Source: Alphaproteobacteria bacterium
GTDB lineage: Bacteria; Pseudomonadota; Alphaproteobacteria; Micavibrionales; Micavibrionaceae
Length of the DNA stretch: 14,160 nucleotides
Direction of reading: 5' to 3'
Assembly (NCBI GenBank): GCA_023140905.1
Contig: JAGLKS010000017.1
Coordinates: 1 to 14,160, forward strand
Under the pieces are notes generated by a model. It saw only the letters and a program-made list of their open reading frames with translations, searched no databases and was not told the origin of the DNA. Of the stretch, positions 1-7,109 are shown piece after piece (the first letter of the stretch is position 1; every line of letters begins with the position of its first letter). The position numbers and the translations under genes were made by a program.

Positions 1-31
1 TGAAATTATGCGCAGATAATCAAGAGAATTA

Positions 32-73
32 CTCAAGTAAAATGTATTATTCTTAAGTCGAATTACTATACAA
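32..73 (+). repeat. Dispersed motif TTAAGT-N7-CTATA, copy A (long form)
   Basis: TTAAGT lies at 53-58 and CTATAC at 66-71, the same arrangement as in three other copies. Bases 32-70 align without gaps to 12779-12817 with 34 of 39 identical, so this copy and copy D share a longer segment. In this copy the -10-like part is CTATACAA rather than CTATAATA. It lies downstream of the stop codon of the minus-strand gene at 147-617. The reading frame matching the end of the gene at copy D has a stop at 1-3, so this is not visibly the tail of a paralogous gene. Read on the minus strand, 66-74 is TTTGTATAG, which recurs near 14103 and 14136. Confidence 0.7.
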
Positions 74-146
74 ACACAGCAATGTAATGTATAGCTGTAT
101 TCTAATTCATATCTCTATTTAATGCTGTAGATTATTCCCAGATTTG

Positions 147-617
147 TTATCCGTTCAAAGGTCCGTCCGGTTCTCTGTCGTCTTTAATGTTGGCTTCGAT
201 TTCGTCTACGGTGCCGATTAAGGTTTTGATTTCGTTTTCTCTGGCTCTGACTTGTCTGGCTAAGCATTTCTTTCCCCAGGCGCTGTCGTACTCGCCGTAC
301 TCGCTGTCGTCGCTGCCGTAGTCGAGTGTGATATGGTGTATAGCTAAATTTAAGGCAGCTTCTATGTCTTCGTAGCTGGCTCCTGCTTTGGCTAAAGCTA
401 AGACGTTTCTTTTGGCTTTGTTTGTGGCACTAAAATAGTCTAGAGCATAGATACAGATTGCGCTAGCGAGTGCTAATGAGCCTCCTACTTTGACGTTGCC
501 CCCAATCAGGCCACAGACTCCGGCAAAACCCGTAATTACGCTAGTGACCAGTGCGACGGACTTGCCGAAGTCGGTGGCTTTTTCGTTAAAGCTTTGATCA
601 GGACCATCATTACCCAT
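147..617 (-). CDS. Unrecognised small membrane protein with two predicted helices (156 aa)
   Basis: I do not recognise a family. The protein has a short polar N-terminus (1-18), a hydrophobic segment at about 19-40 rich in Val, Gly and Ala, and a second at about 44-62 (SLALASAICIYALDYF). The rest is a soluble tail of about 90 residues. That tail has a short helical stretch (KAGASYEDIEAALNLAIHH), an acidic Asp/Ser/Tyr patch at about 98-112 and a charged, probably helical end. A helical hairpin in the membrane with the tail on one side is the simplest reading. The start is well supported: AGGAG lies 6 bases before the ATG. The gene stands alone and divergent from pdxS, with its own promoter. 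There is no signal-peptide cleavage site, metal site or catalytic motif that I can name. Coding status is likely and function unknown. Confidence 0.75.
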   Translation of the reverse strand: MGNDGPDQSFNEKATDFGKSVALVTSVITGFAGVCGLIGGNVKVGGSLALASAICIYALDYFSATNKAKRNVLALAKAGASYEDIEAALNLAIHHITLDYGSDDSEYGEYDSAWGKKCLARQVRARENEIKTLIGTVDEIEANIKDDREPDGPLNG

Positions 618-657
618 AATTTACTCCTATAATAAAATAAAAAATTCAACCACCACC

Positions 658-685
658 CTTATATTATTTTCATAATTAACGTCAA
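658..685 (-). promoter_or_regulatory. Sigma70-type promoter for the minus-strand membrane-protein gene
   Basis: On the minus strand, TTGACG (685-680) and TATAAG (663-658) are separated by 16 bases, close to the housekeeping consensus. Transcription would start near 650, about 33 bases before the ATG at 617, leaving room for the AGGAG ribosome binding site at 628-624. This rests on a consensus match only. Confidence 0.5.
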
Positions 686-794
686 GAATTTTTGATGATT
701 TTGTTACAACACTTTCCTTTGCAATTGATTTTTTTCTATGCATAAATATCTTCGTATATAGCATACGCATTATAAAATGGATGTGCTATATATA

Positions 795-851
795 AGGTCG
801 CGACTGCGACCTCGTTCCGTGAGGAACGGAGCTTGCGTGGCGTTTGAACGC
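795..851 (+). promoter_or_regulatory. Structured pdxS leader: three consecutive hairpins
   Basis: Three perfect short stems follow one another just before pdxS. The first is AGGTCGC/GCGACCT (795-801 with 806-812) with a GACT loop. The second is CGTTCC/GGAACG (813-818 with 823-828) with a GTGA loop, a GNRA-type tetraloop. The third is GCGT/ACGC (840-843 with 848-851). The last ends seven bases before the AAGGA ribosome binding site at 858-862. No T-tract follows, so this is not an intrinsic terminator. Its position suggests effects on translation initiation or mRNA stability, or a REP-like repeat lying in the leader. No known riboswitch class is recognised. Confidence 0.5.
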
Positions 852-870
852 ATATATAAGGATAAAGACA

Positions 871-1767
871 ATGAGCGATAAACAGCCAAATAATATTCTC
901 AATATCAAAACAGGCCTTGCCGAGATGCTTAAGGGCGGGGTAATTATGGATGTAGTAACCGCTGAACAAGCAAAAATCGCGGAAGATGCCGGTGCTGTTG
1001 CTATTATGGCATTGGAGCGTGTTCCTTCCGATATTCGCAAAGCCGGTGGTGTTGCGCGTATGAGTCCTCCAGATGTTATTGAAGATGTGATGAAAACGGT
1101 TTCTATTCCTGTGATGGCAAAATGCCGTATTGGCCACTTTGCAGAAGCTAAGATTTTGCAGGAAATAGGAGTTGACTACATTGATGAGTCAGAGGTTCTA
1201 ACTCCTGCTGATGAAGAACATCACGTGAATAAGCATAATTTTAAAGTGCCGTTTGTTTGTGGCTCCCGTAATCTGGGAGAAGCTTTGCGCCGTATTGGTG
1301 AAGGCGCTGCTTTGATGCGTACCAAAGGCGAGCCGGGAACCGGAAATATTGTTGAAGCTGTACGTCATATGCGCCGGATTAATGCTGAAATTAAAAAAGC
1401 CTGCTCAATTGATGAAACCGAGCTAATGTCTTTTGCCCGTGATCTTGGTGCTCCTTACGAGCTTTTATTACTTGTGCGTAAAGAAGGCAAACTTCCAGTA
1501 CCAAATTTCTGCGCTGGTGGTATTGCCACACCTGCTGACGCAGCTTTATGTATGCAACTTGGTGCTGAAAGTATATTTGTCGGCTCCGGTATTTTCAAAA
1601 GCGATAATCCTGAGATGTTTGCAAAAGCCATTGTTAAAGCCGCAGCACATTACAATGATCCGGCGATTGTCCTTGAAGCGTCCAAAGAGCTTGGCGGAGT
1701 GGCAATGCGCGGTACAGAAATTTCTGAGATCGAAGAGCCTATGTTGATGGCTAATAGAGGATGGTAA
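871..1767 (+). CDS. pdxS: PLP synthase, lyase/synthase subunit PdxS
   Basis: PdxS condenses ribose 5-phosphate (or ribulose 5-phosphate), glyceraldehyde 3-phosphate and ammonia into pyridoxal 5'-phosphate, in a 12+12 cytosolic complex with PdxT. The 298-residue product has the usual length and conserved blocks: [13 protein letters not shown] near residue 22 (Asp27), [10 protein letters not shown], and [10 protein letters not shown] with the substrate-binding lysine (Lys84). RTKGEPGTG at 150-158 holds the second active-site lysine (Lys152), and the phosphate loops [12 protein letters not shown] and VGSGIF follow. The start is placed at the ATG at 871, behind AAGGA, because homologues begin close to this point. 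An in-frame TTG at 844 would add nine residues and lies inside the leader hairpins. pdxT follows after seven bases. This ribose-dependent pathway is uncommon in alphaproteobacteria, most of which use PdxA/PdxJ. Confidence 0.97.
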   Translation: MSDKQPNNILNIKTGLAEMLKGGVIMDVVTAEQAKIAEDAGAVAIMALERVPSDIRKAGGVARMSPPDVIEDVMKTVSIPVMAKCRIGHFAEAKILQEIGVDYIDESEVLTPADEEHHVNKHNFKVPFVCGSRNLGEALRRIGEGAALMRTKGEPGTGNIVEAVRHMRRINAEIKKACSIDETELMSFARDLGAPYELLLLVRKEGKLPVPNFCAGGIATPADAALCMQLGAESIFVGSGIFKSDNPEMFAKAIVKAAAHYNDPAIVLEASKELGGVAMRGTEISEIEEPMLMANRGW

Positions 1768-1774
1768 TTATTCT

Positions 1775-2347
1775 ATGAGTAATGAAATTCCTGTTATCGG
1801 TGTTCTGGCTTTGCAAGGAGCCGTTCAGCCGCATAAAGCTCATATTGAAGCTGCTGGAGCGGAGTTTCGCGCTGTCAAAACACTGGCTCAATGTGAGGAG
1901 GTGGACGGTTTTATTCTGCCGGGCGGAGAAAGCACGACACAGCTCAAACTTATTAACCGCTTTGAGATGTGGGATGGACTGGCTGAGCAATTTGCCAAGA
2001 AACCTGTATGGGGGATTTGCGCCGGTTCTATTCTGTTGGCTGAGAAAGTTACAAATCCTGAGCAAAAATCTTTTGGTATTCTTCCTGTTACCATACAACG
2101 CAACGGTTATGGCCGCCAGATTGACAGCCATTATGCTGTGATTGAGGGATATAATGTTTCTTTCATCCGCGCTCCGATTATTACCGGTGTTTATGGAGAT
2201 GCTGAAATTATCGCCGAGCATGACGGTACACCCGTTTGGGTAAAAAAAGGCTCAAAGATGGCAACGACATTCCACCCGGAACTGACTATGGATACGCCCT
2301 CACCAATGCATCAACGCTTTGTTGACTTGGTATCTGAAAGGGCTTAG
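1775..2347 (+). CDS. pdxT: PLP synthase, glutaminase subunit PdxT
   Basis: PdxT is a class I glutamine amidotransferase. It hydrolyses glutamine and channels ammonia to PdxS for PLP formation. The 190-residue product shows the family order: IGVLALQGAVQPH at the N-terminus and LPGGESTTQ at 49-56 (oxyanion/glutamine-binding strand). The nucleophile Cys82 lies in GICAGSILLA, GRQIDS at 114-119, and the remaining triad residues His167 and Glu169 in FHPEL. All three catalytic residues are present. The gene starts seven bases after the pdxS stop, and its ribosome binding site (AGAGGATGG) lies within the end of pdxS. The two subunits are therefore almost certainly co-transcribed and produced in matching amounts. 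No anomalies are visible. Confidence 0.97.
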   Translation: MSNEIPVIGVLALQGAVQPHKAHIEAAGAEFRAVKTLAQCEEVDGFILPGGESTTQLKLINRFEMWDGLAEQFAKKPVWGICAGSILLAEKVTNPEQKSFGILPVTIQRNGYGRQIDSHYAVIEGYNVSFIRAPIITGVYGDAEIIAEHDGTPVWVKKGSKMATTFHPELTMDTPSPMHQRFVDLVSERA

Positions 2348-2393
2348 GCTCCTTTTCTGGAATGGCGTGGGCACTGGAAACTAGAGGTTACTT

Positions 2394-3809
2394 ATGAAAT
2401 ACATCTCTACACGTGGTAACGGTGAGCCACAAAGTTTTGAAACTGTCTTACTGGCTGGCATGGCTCCTGATGGCGGGTTATATGTACCGGAAAGCTGGCC
2501 ATCTATTGATATTGCTTCGCTTAAAGGCAAATCCTATTGTGATGTTGCTTTTTCTGTTATGTATCCGTTTGTAGAAGGCTCTATCCCTGCTGAAGATTTC
2601 AAGAAAATAGTTGAAGAAACATATGCTGACAGCACGTTCCGTCACAAAGATGTTGTACCCTTGCACCATCTTGAGGGCTATGGAAATGGCAATGTTTATG
2701 TCATGGAATTATTTCACGGTCCGACAATAGCTTTTAAAGATATTGCGCTACAGCTTCTAGGGCGCTTGTTTGATTATGTCTTAAAGCAACGCGAAGAGCG
2801 TATAACGATTGTTGGCGCAACCAGCGGAGACACTGGTTCCGCGGCTATTGAAGGATGTAAATTTTGCCAACAAGCTGATATTTTTATTCTTCACCCGCAA
2901 GGGCGTGTTTCTGATGTTCAACGCAAACAAATGACCACAGTGAACGCGCCTAATGTTTATAATGTGGCACTGGATGGATCTTTTGATGATTGTCAAAATC
3001 TGGTTAAAGCAATGTTTGCGGATGAAACTTTCCGTAAAAGCGTTAATCTTTCTGCTGTGAACTCGATTAACTGGGCGCGGATTATGGCGCAGATCGTTTA
3101 CTATTATACATCGGCTTTGGCTTTGGGCGCGCCTGAGAAGGAAATTTCTTTTGTCGTCCCAACAGGGAATTTCGGCAATGTATTTGCAGCTTATAGCGCT
3201 AAACAAATGGGATTGCCTATTAAGACTTTGAACATAGCCAGCAACGAAAATGACATTCTTACGCGCTTTTTTGAAGAAGGCATTATGCGGATTGATGAAG
3301 CGTATAAGACGCTTAGCCCTTCTATGGATATTCAAATTCCCAGCAATTTTGAGCGTTATTTATTTGATTTGTTTGATCGTAATACTGTGCGCCTTGATGC
3401 GGTTATGCGCAGTTTTAAAGATTGCGGCAATTTTACTGTCAGCGATGAACATTTGCAAAAAGCATGTTCGGTCTTCACAGCCAGCCGCGCTGATGATGAT
3501 GCCACGCTTGAACTGATAAAAAATGTATATGAGATTGCAGATTATATTCTTGACCCACATACAGCTGTCGGCATGAAAGCTGTTAAGGCTATTACTGAGA
3601 AATTGGACAGTGATGATCCTGTTGTTTTATTGGCAACTGCGCATCCGGCGAAATTTCCCGATGCTGTAGAAAATGCGATTGGTGTACGCCCTGCTTTGCC
3701 CGGTCATCTGGCCGATTTGTTTGAACGTGAGGAAGTCCTGATCCAACAACCGAATGACTTGTTAACGGTAATGGCTTATGTGAAAGCTAACTCTCAGGCT
3801 ATTACTTAA
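2394..3809 (+). CDS. thrC: Threonine synthase
   Basis: ThrC is a PLP-dependent cytosolic enzyme that converts O-phosphohomoserine and water to threonine and phosphate, the last step of threonine synthesis. The 471 residues match the long bacterial form. The N-terminus MKYISTRG is typical. The PLP lysine is Lys115 in FHGPTIAFKDIALQLLG, and the phosphate-binding loop GATSGDTGSAA is at 141-151. VNSINWARIMAQIVYY follows at about 223-238 and VPTGNFGNVFAAY at about 255-267. LATAHPAKFP lies near the C-terminus. AGAGG lies about seven bases before the ATG. The gene begins 46 bases after pdxT and runs the same way, so it could share the pdxST transcript and make both the coenzyme and one of its users. 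In many alphaproteobacteria thrC is followed by an M16 peptidase gene, as here. Confidence 0.97.
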   Translation: MKYISTRGNGEPQSFETVLLAGMAPDGGLYVPESWPSIDIASLKGKSYCDVAFSVMYPFVEGSIPAEDFKKIVEETYADSTFRHKDVVPLHHLEGYGNGNVYVMELFHGPTIAFKDIALQLLGRLFDYVLKQREERITIVGATSGDTGSAAIEGCKFCQQADIFILHPQGRVSDVQRKQMTTVNAPNVYNVALDGSFDDCQNLVKAMFADETFRKSVNLSAVNSINWARIMAQIVYYYTSALALGAPEKEISFVVPTGNFGNVFAAYSAKQMGLPIKTLNIASNENDILTRFFEEGIMRIDEAYKTLSPSMDIQIPSNFERYLFDLFDRNTVRLDAVMRSFKDCGNFTVSDEHLQKACSVFTASRADDDATLELIKNVYEIADYILDPHTAVGMKAVKAITEKLDSDDPVVLLATAHPAKFPDAVENAIGVRPALPGHLADLFEREEVLIQQPNDLLTVMAYVKANSQAIT

Positions 3810-3861
3810 TTTTTTTAATTACCGCCCATCCCCTTATTTTTATAGGAACAAAAGGAACAGC

Positions 3862-5136
3862 ATGACTCAACCGGATATAAAACTCACAACTCTTTCCAAT
3901 GGTTTACGTATTGTTACCGACAGAGTGCCTTATGTAGAAAGTGTTGTGCTCGGTGTTTGGGCCGGTGTAGGTACACGCAATGAAGATTTGAGCGTAAATG
4001 GCGCAGCGCACATGGTTGAACATATGCTCTTTAAAGGTACGGCCACACGTAATGCTCGTGAGATTGTAGAAGCTATTGAAAATGTCGGTGGTCATATGAA
4101 TGCCTATACAGGCCGCGAAGTTACAAGTTATCATATTCATCTTTTAAAAGATGACCTGCCTCTAGCCTTGAATGTGCTGGCTGACATGGTTCAACATTCA
4201 ACTATGCTTGAAGAAGAAATAGAGCAAGAGCGGAGTGTTATTTTACAAGAAATTGGCATGTGTAATGATACTCCCGATGATATTATTTTCGATCATTATT
4301 TTGAGACTGCTTATCCGGAGCAAGCTCTGGGTGCGCCAATCCTCGGCACTTCTGAGATTGTCGCAGCCATGAACCGTGAAGCGCTCATGTCTTATGTGAA
4401 ACGTCTATATACGCCTTCACGTCTTGTTATATGTGCTAGCGGTAATTTCGATCATGATGATTTTGTCCGCCGTGTTGAGAATGCGTTTACGGCTTTACCT
4501 GAAGGTGGAAATGACAACAAAAAGTCTGCCTCTTATATTGGCGGTTCTGAACGCCGCGTTCCACGTGAGTTAGAGCAAAGTCATATTGTCTTGGGGTTTC
4601 AGGGTCCCTCGCGCACAAGTAATGATTATTACACCGCGAAAGTCCTTTCCTGTTTACTAGGTGGCGGTATGTCATCCCGCTTATTTCAGGAAGTGCGGGA
4701 AAAACGCGGCTTGGTTTATTCTATATACAGCTTTCTTTCATCTTATAGTGATGATGGACAGTTCGGTATTTATGCCGGTACAAGCCCAAGTCAATTATCT
4801 GAGCTGGTTCCTGTCATTTGTGATGAAATCTTAAAACTTAGTGATGGCATTGCAGAAGAAGAGTTAGCCCGTGCTAAAGCGCAACTGCGCTCTACAACAT
4901 TACTTGCACGCGAGTCTATGATGAATCGCGCAGATCAAAATGCTAGAAGTTTACTTTTACATGGAAATATTCGCACGGTTAAAGATATTATAGAAGAGAT
5001 TAATGCTGTAAATATTTCCTCTTTACAAACTTTATCAGGGAAGATTTTTTCTTCCAATCCGACGCTGGCGGCTCTAGGTCCCCTTGAGACATTAGGTGAT
5101 TTTGAGACAGTAAAACACCGCTTGGCCGTTGGGTGA
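3862..5136 (+). CDS. M16 family zinc metallopeptidase (mitochondrial processing peptidase-like)
   Basis: This is a peptidase of the pitrilysin/M16B family, the group from which the mitochondrial processing peptidase beta subunit derives. The inverted zinc motif HxxEH is intact: His50, Glu53 and His54 in AAHMVEHMLFKGT. The distal zinc ligand is Glu130 in ILQEIG, about 76 residues on, the spacing the family requires. The second half carries the M16_C domain with the glycine-rich LLGGGMSSRLFQEVREKRGL segment at about 267-286, followed by YSIYSF. The 424 residues suit a single-chain M16B enzyme that forms a dimer. There is no signal peptide, so it is probably cytosolic. Its substrate is unknown. 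The start at 3862 follows AAAAGGAAC with good spacing. It lies 52 bases after thrC and may be co-transcribed with it. No clear terminator follows. Confidence 0.93.
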   Translation: MTQPDIKLTTLSNGLRIVTDRVPYVESVVLGVWAGVGTRNEDLSVNGAAHMVEHMLFKGTATRNAREIVEAIENVGGHMNAYTGREVTSYHIHLLKDDLPLALNVLADMVQHSTMLEEEIEQERSVILQEIGMCNDTPDDIIFDHYFETAYPEQALGAPILGTSEIVAAMNREALMSYVKRLYTPSRLVICASGNFDHDDFVRRVENAFTALPEGGNDNKKSASYIGGSERRVPRELEQSHIVLGFQGPSRTSNDYYTAKVLSCLLGGGMSSRLFQEVREKRGLVYSIYSFLSSYSDDGQFGIYAGTSPSQLSELVPVICDEILKLSDGIAEEELARAKAQLRSTTLLARESMMNRADQNARSLLLHGNIRTVKDIIEEINAVNISSLQTLSGKIFSSNPTLAALGPLETLGDFETVKHRLAVG

Positions 5137-5196
5137 AAATTGGTCCTTCGTTAAACACCACAATATCGTTACTTTATTTCTGATCCAGATAGCATG

Positions 5197-5217
5197 TTAA
5201 GTTGAGCCGCTATAATT
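5197..5217 (+). repeat. Dispersed motif TTAAGT-N7-CTATAAT, copy B
   Basis: TTAAGT at 5197-5202 and CTATAATT at 5210-5217 are separated by seven bases (TGAGCCG). This matches the arrangement of copies A, C and D in the same orientation. It shares the GCC in its middle and the trailing TT with copy C, so B and C look like a subtype. It lies 60 bases after the peptidase gene and more than 800 bases before the next gene, so a promoter role for a protein-coding gene is not obvious here. Confidence 0.6.
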
Positions 5218-5562
5218 AAAGCTTCATATTAACCCTACGCTAACGCACTGATAACAAACGACTATTTCGTGAGGTCAGCGGCGCGTGCGACTTGATGACC
5301 ATTAATACCCAATAATTATTTTTAAACTTCTCTTGTAAGTACAAGTGACGAGCACTTTTATAATGAAATTTGATTACATGTTAGAGCAATTTTCGTATAG
5401 AAAATATAAGACATATGAATTTATACCCACCAACTAAAAGAAAGTTAGCAATAATAAGCCCCAATTTTCGTAAATGGCGACATACACACGTACAATTTAG
5501 AGGAAGAGCAAGCCGCTGCGCCAGCATAGTCCAATAGCAACCAAAAACATTAAGCGTTAACA

Positions 5563-5578
5563 GTGTGTTATAACACAC
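5563..5578. repeat. Perfect 16-base palindrome in the gene-free region
   Basis: GTGTGTTA is followed immediately by its reverse complement TAACACAC. A spacer-free palindrome of this length is typical of a binding site for a dimeric regulator, though no regulator gene is present nearby. It is preceded by TTAAGCGTTAA at 5550-5560. It lies about 465 bases before bioB, which is far for a bioB operator. Confidence 0.45.
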
Positions 5579-5978
5579 CCCCAGAAGCAACACGAGCGTG
5601 TGCGCTTAAAGAGCGGACCATCCTATAAGAGAAAACGAAGCGCAACCCTTAGCTGTGTACGTGCACCTTATATGCGCCACAGTCAGCGAAACCCCCGTAT
5701 TTTGTGCATTTTCGGGTCATTTTATAGGATAAAGTTCAGGCAGAACTATTTATTAATTCCTGCCCTTTATAACACATATTTATGCATACGGGCTTGTGTA
5801 ATATCAGACATGTACGGGTTTTATTCCTATATCGAACAACACGCCGTGAAACAATTAGTGCCAACTAACTTTCTACATTTGAGATTTGCCGGGAAATGTA
5901 ATTCTCTGATAATTTGCAAATATTATTATGATATTACAGACTTGACCGATAAGAGGAGGGGGCTTACCCTCAGGAGCC

Positions 5979-5999
5979 TTAAGTGAAGCCACTATAATT
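5979..5999 (+). promoter_or_regulatory. Dispersed motif copy C; possible bioB -10 region
   Basis: TTAAGT (5979-5984), seven bases (GAAGCCA) and CTATAATT (5992-5999) form the third copy of the motif. TATAAT at 5993-5998 lies 45 bases before the bioB ATG, a natural place for a -10 box. The position 17 bases upstream (TCAGGA) does not resemble a -35 box, so TTAAGT, only eight bases upstream of TATAAT, would have to serve another purpose. A GAGGG/CCCTC stem lies just upstream. It may be a promoter element, a dispersed repeat or both. Confidence 0.5.
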
Positions 6000-6043
6000 T
6001 TAGAATAAGAGTTTAATATTATTTTATAACAATGGATTAGGTA

Positions 6044-7084
6044 ATGAGCACAATTCAGGATAATCACACTAATAAAAAAGACCCAGATTATACTTTGGAA
6101 GAAGTGATGGAGCTATATCATCGCCCTTTGCTAGACCTTATATATATGGCTGCGCAAGTTCATCGTGCCCATCATAATCCGCACGAAATGCAGATTTGTA
6201 CGCTTTTATCAGTAAAAACAGGCGGTTGTATCGAAAATTGTGGGTATTGTCCTCAGAGTATTCATAATGAAGCAGAGCTTGATAAAGAAATTTTGATGAA
6301 GGTCGATGACGTTCTGGAAGAAGCGCGTAAAGCTAAAGAAGCCGGTTCCACACGGTTTTGTATGGGAGCCGCTTGGCCTAGAGTGCTTGATGGCAGGGCG
6401 TTTGATCGCGTTTTGGAGATGATTAAAGGCGTGACAGATATGGGTATGGAGGCGTGTGTCACGCTTGGTATGCTGACTAAAGAACAGGCAAAACGCCTAA
6501 AAGCCGCTGGTTTACACACTTACAACCACAATTTGGATACAAGCCGCGAATTCTATGACAAAGTTGTGACAACACGTACATATGATGATCGTTTGGACAC
6601 TATTAAAAATCTGGCTGAAGCCGGAATAAATGTATGTAGTGGCGGAATTCTGGGACTTGGCGAGTCACAAAATGATCGGATTTCTTTTCTTCACACTCTT
6701 TCGCAGTTAAATCCGCAGCCTGAATCTGTGCCGATTAATATGCTGGTTCCAATTAAAGGAACACCGATGGAAGACAATGAACCGCTTGATATTTTTGAGT
6801 GGATTCGAGCGATTGCGGTTGCTCGTATTTTAATGCCAAAAGCCATGGTACGTTTATCAGCCGGGCGTTTGGCGATTTCTAAAGAGGCTCAGGCTATGGC
6901 GTTTATGGCCGGAGCTAACTCCATTTTTTCCGGTGAGAAATTGCTGACAACACCTAATTCAGGAGAAGCTTTTGACGAAGCTTTGTTAAAGGCGTTGGAC
7001 ATGACCCCTCGCAAGCCTTTTAAAGAGGAGCATCACCATGTTTGCCAGAGTGTTTGTACGTGTAAGGGCCAAAAAAGAAAATAA
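6044..7084 (+). CDS. bioB: Biotin synthase (radical SAM)
   Basis: BioB inserts sulfur into dethiobiotin to form biotin, using two SAM-derived radicals and a sacrificial [2Fe-2S] cluster. The product is 346 residues, as usual. The radical-SAM CxxxCxxC motif is Cys62, Cys66 and Cys69 in KTGGCIENCGYCPQS. The conserved cysteines that hold the [2Fe-2S] cluster are in TRFCMGAAW, GMEACVTLGML and NVCSGGILGLGE, and the fourth ligand arginine is in VRLSAGR. YNHNLDT and GANSIFSGEKLLTTPN are also typical. The last 20 residues are rich in His, Cys and Lys (HHHVCQSVCTCKGQKRK), a variable tail. The ribosome binding site is weak, and the start is supported by alignment of the N-terminus with the family. bioF follows 25 bases later, so the two are probably co-transcribed. 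Confidence 0.97.
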   Translation: MSTIQDNHTNKKDPDYTLEEVMELYHRPLLDLIYMAAQVHRAHHNPHEMQICTLLSVKTGGCIENCGYCPQSIHNEAELDKEILMKVDDVLEEARKAKEAGSTRFCMGAAWPRVLDGRAFDRVLEMIKGVTDMGMEACVTLGMLTKEQAKRLKAAGLHTYNHNLDTSREFYDKVVTTRTYDDRLDTIKNLAEAGINVCSGGILGLGESQNDRISFLHTLSQLNPQPESVPINMLVPIKGTPMEDNEPLDIFEWIRAIAVARILMPKAMVRLSAGRLAISKEAQAMAFMAGANSIFSGEKLLTTPNSGEAFDEALLKALDMTPRKPFKEEHHHVCQSVCTCKGQKRK

Positions 7085-7109
7085 TTTACCTGTAAAAGGG
7101 ACATAATTT

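Larger units (their letters stand above)
5137..6043. other. 907-base region without a convincing gene
   Basis: Open frames here are short, lack ribosome binding sites and encode nothing recognisable. Structured sites seen are as follows. GGTCA/TGACC forms a stem at 5273-5300. CTTGTA-AG-TACAAG is an inverted repeat at 5332-5345. The 11-mer CAATTTTCGTA occurs at 5387 and 5462. A perfect 16-base palindrome lies at 5563-5578. AGTTC/GAACT forms a stem around 5733-5747. GAGGG/CCCTC forms a stem near 5956-5971. The region is bounded by two copies of the dispersed motif (5197 and 5979). It may be a long regulatory leader for bioB, a decayed gene or a non-coding insertion. The sequence does not decide among these. 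Confidence 0.6.

Noticed and set aside
736..1137. Minus-strand 133-codon frame over the pdxS start
   Set aside because: It overlaps the well-supported pdxS gene, has biased composition typical of antisense frames and shows no recognisable domain.
5381..5593. Minus-strand 70-codon frame
   Set aside because: It has no ribosome binding site, runs across the 16-base palindrome, and its composition looks random.
5600..5986. Plus-strand 128-codon frame in the gene-free block
   Set aside because: There is no ribosome binding site, the Cys/Tyr/Arg-rich composition is unlike neighbouring genes, and no family is recognisable.
5197..5999. Motif copies B and C as terminal inverted repeats of a transposon
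   Set aside because: Both are in the same orientation, there is no transposase frame between them, and no target-site duplication can be seen.
6019..6029. BioR-like palindrome TTAT-TTT-ATAA upstream of bioB (and TTAT-AGG-ATAA at 5722)
   Set aside because: The BioR site is the 10-base TTAT-NN-ATAA form. Both sites here have three central bases, and AT-rich palindromes of this size are expected by chance.
5873..6067. Minus-strand 64-codon frame containing KAPEGKPPPLIGQV
   Set aside because: The proline-rich stretch looked protein-like, but it lies on the GAGGG/CCCTC stem and motif copy C, overlaps the bioB start and has no start signal.
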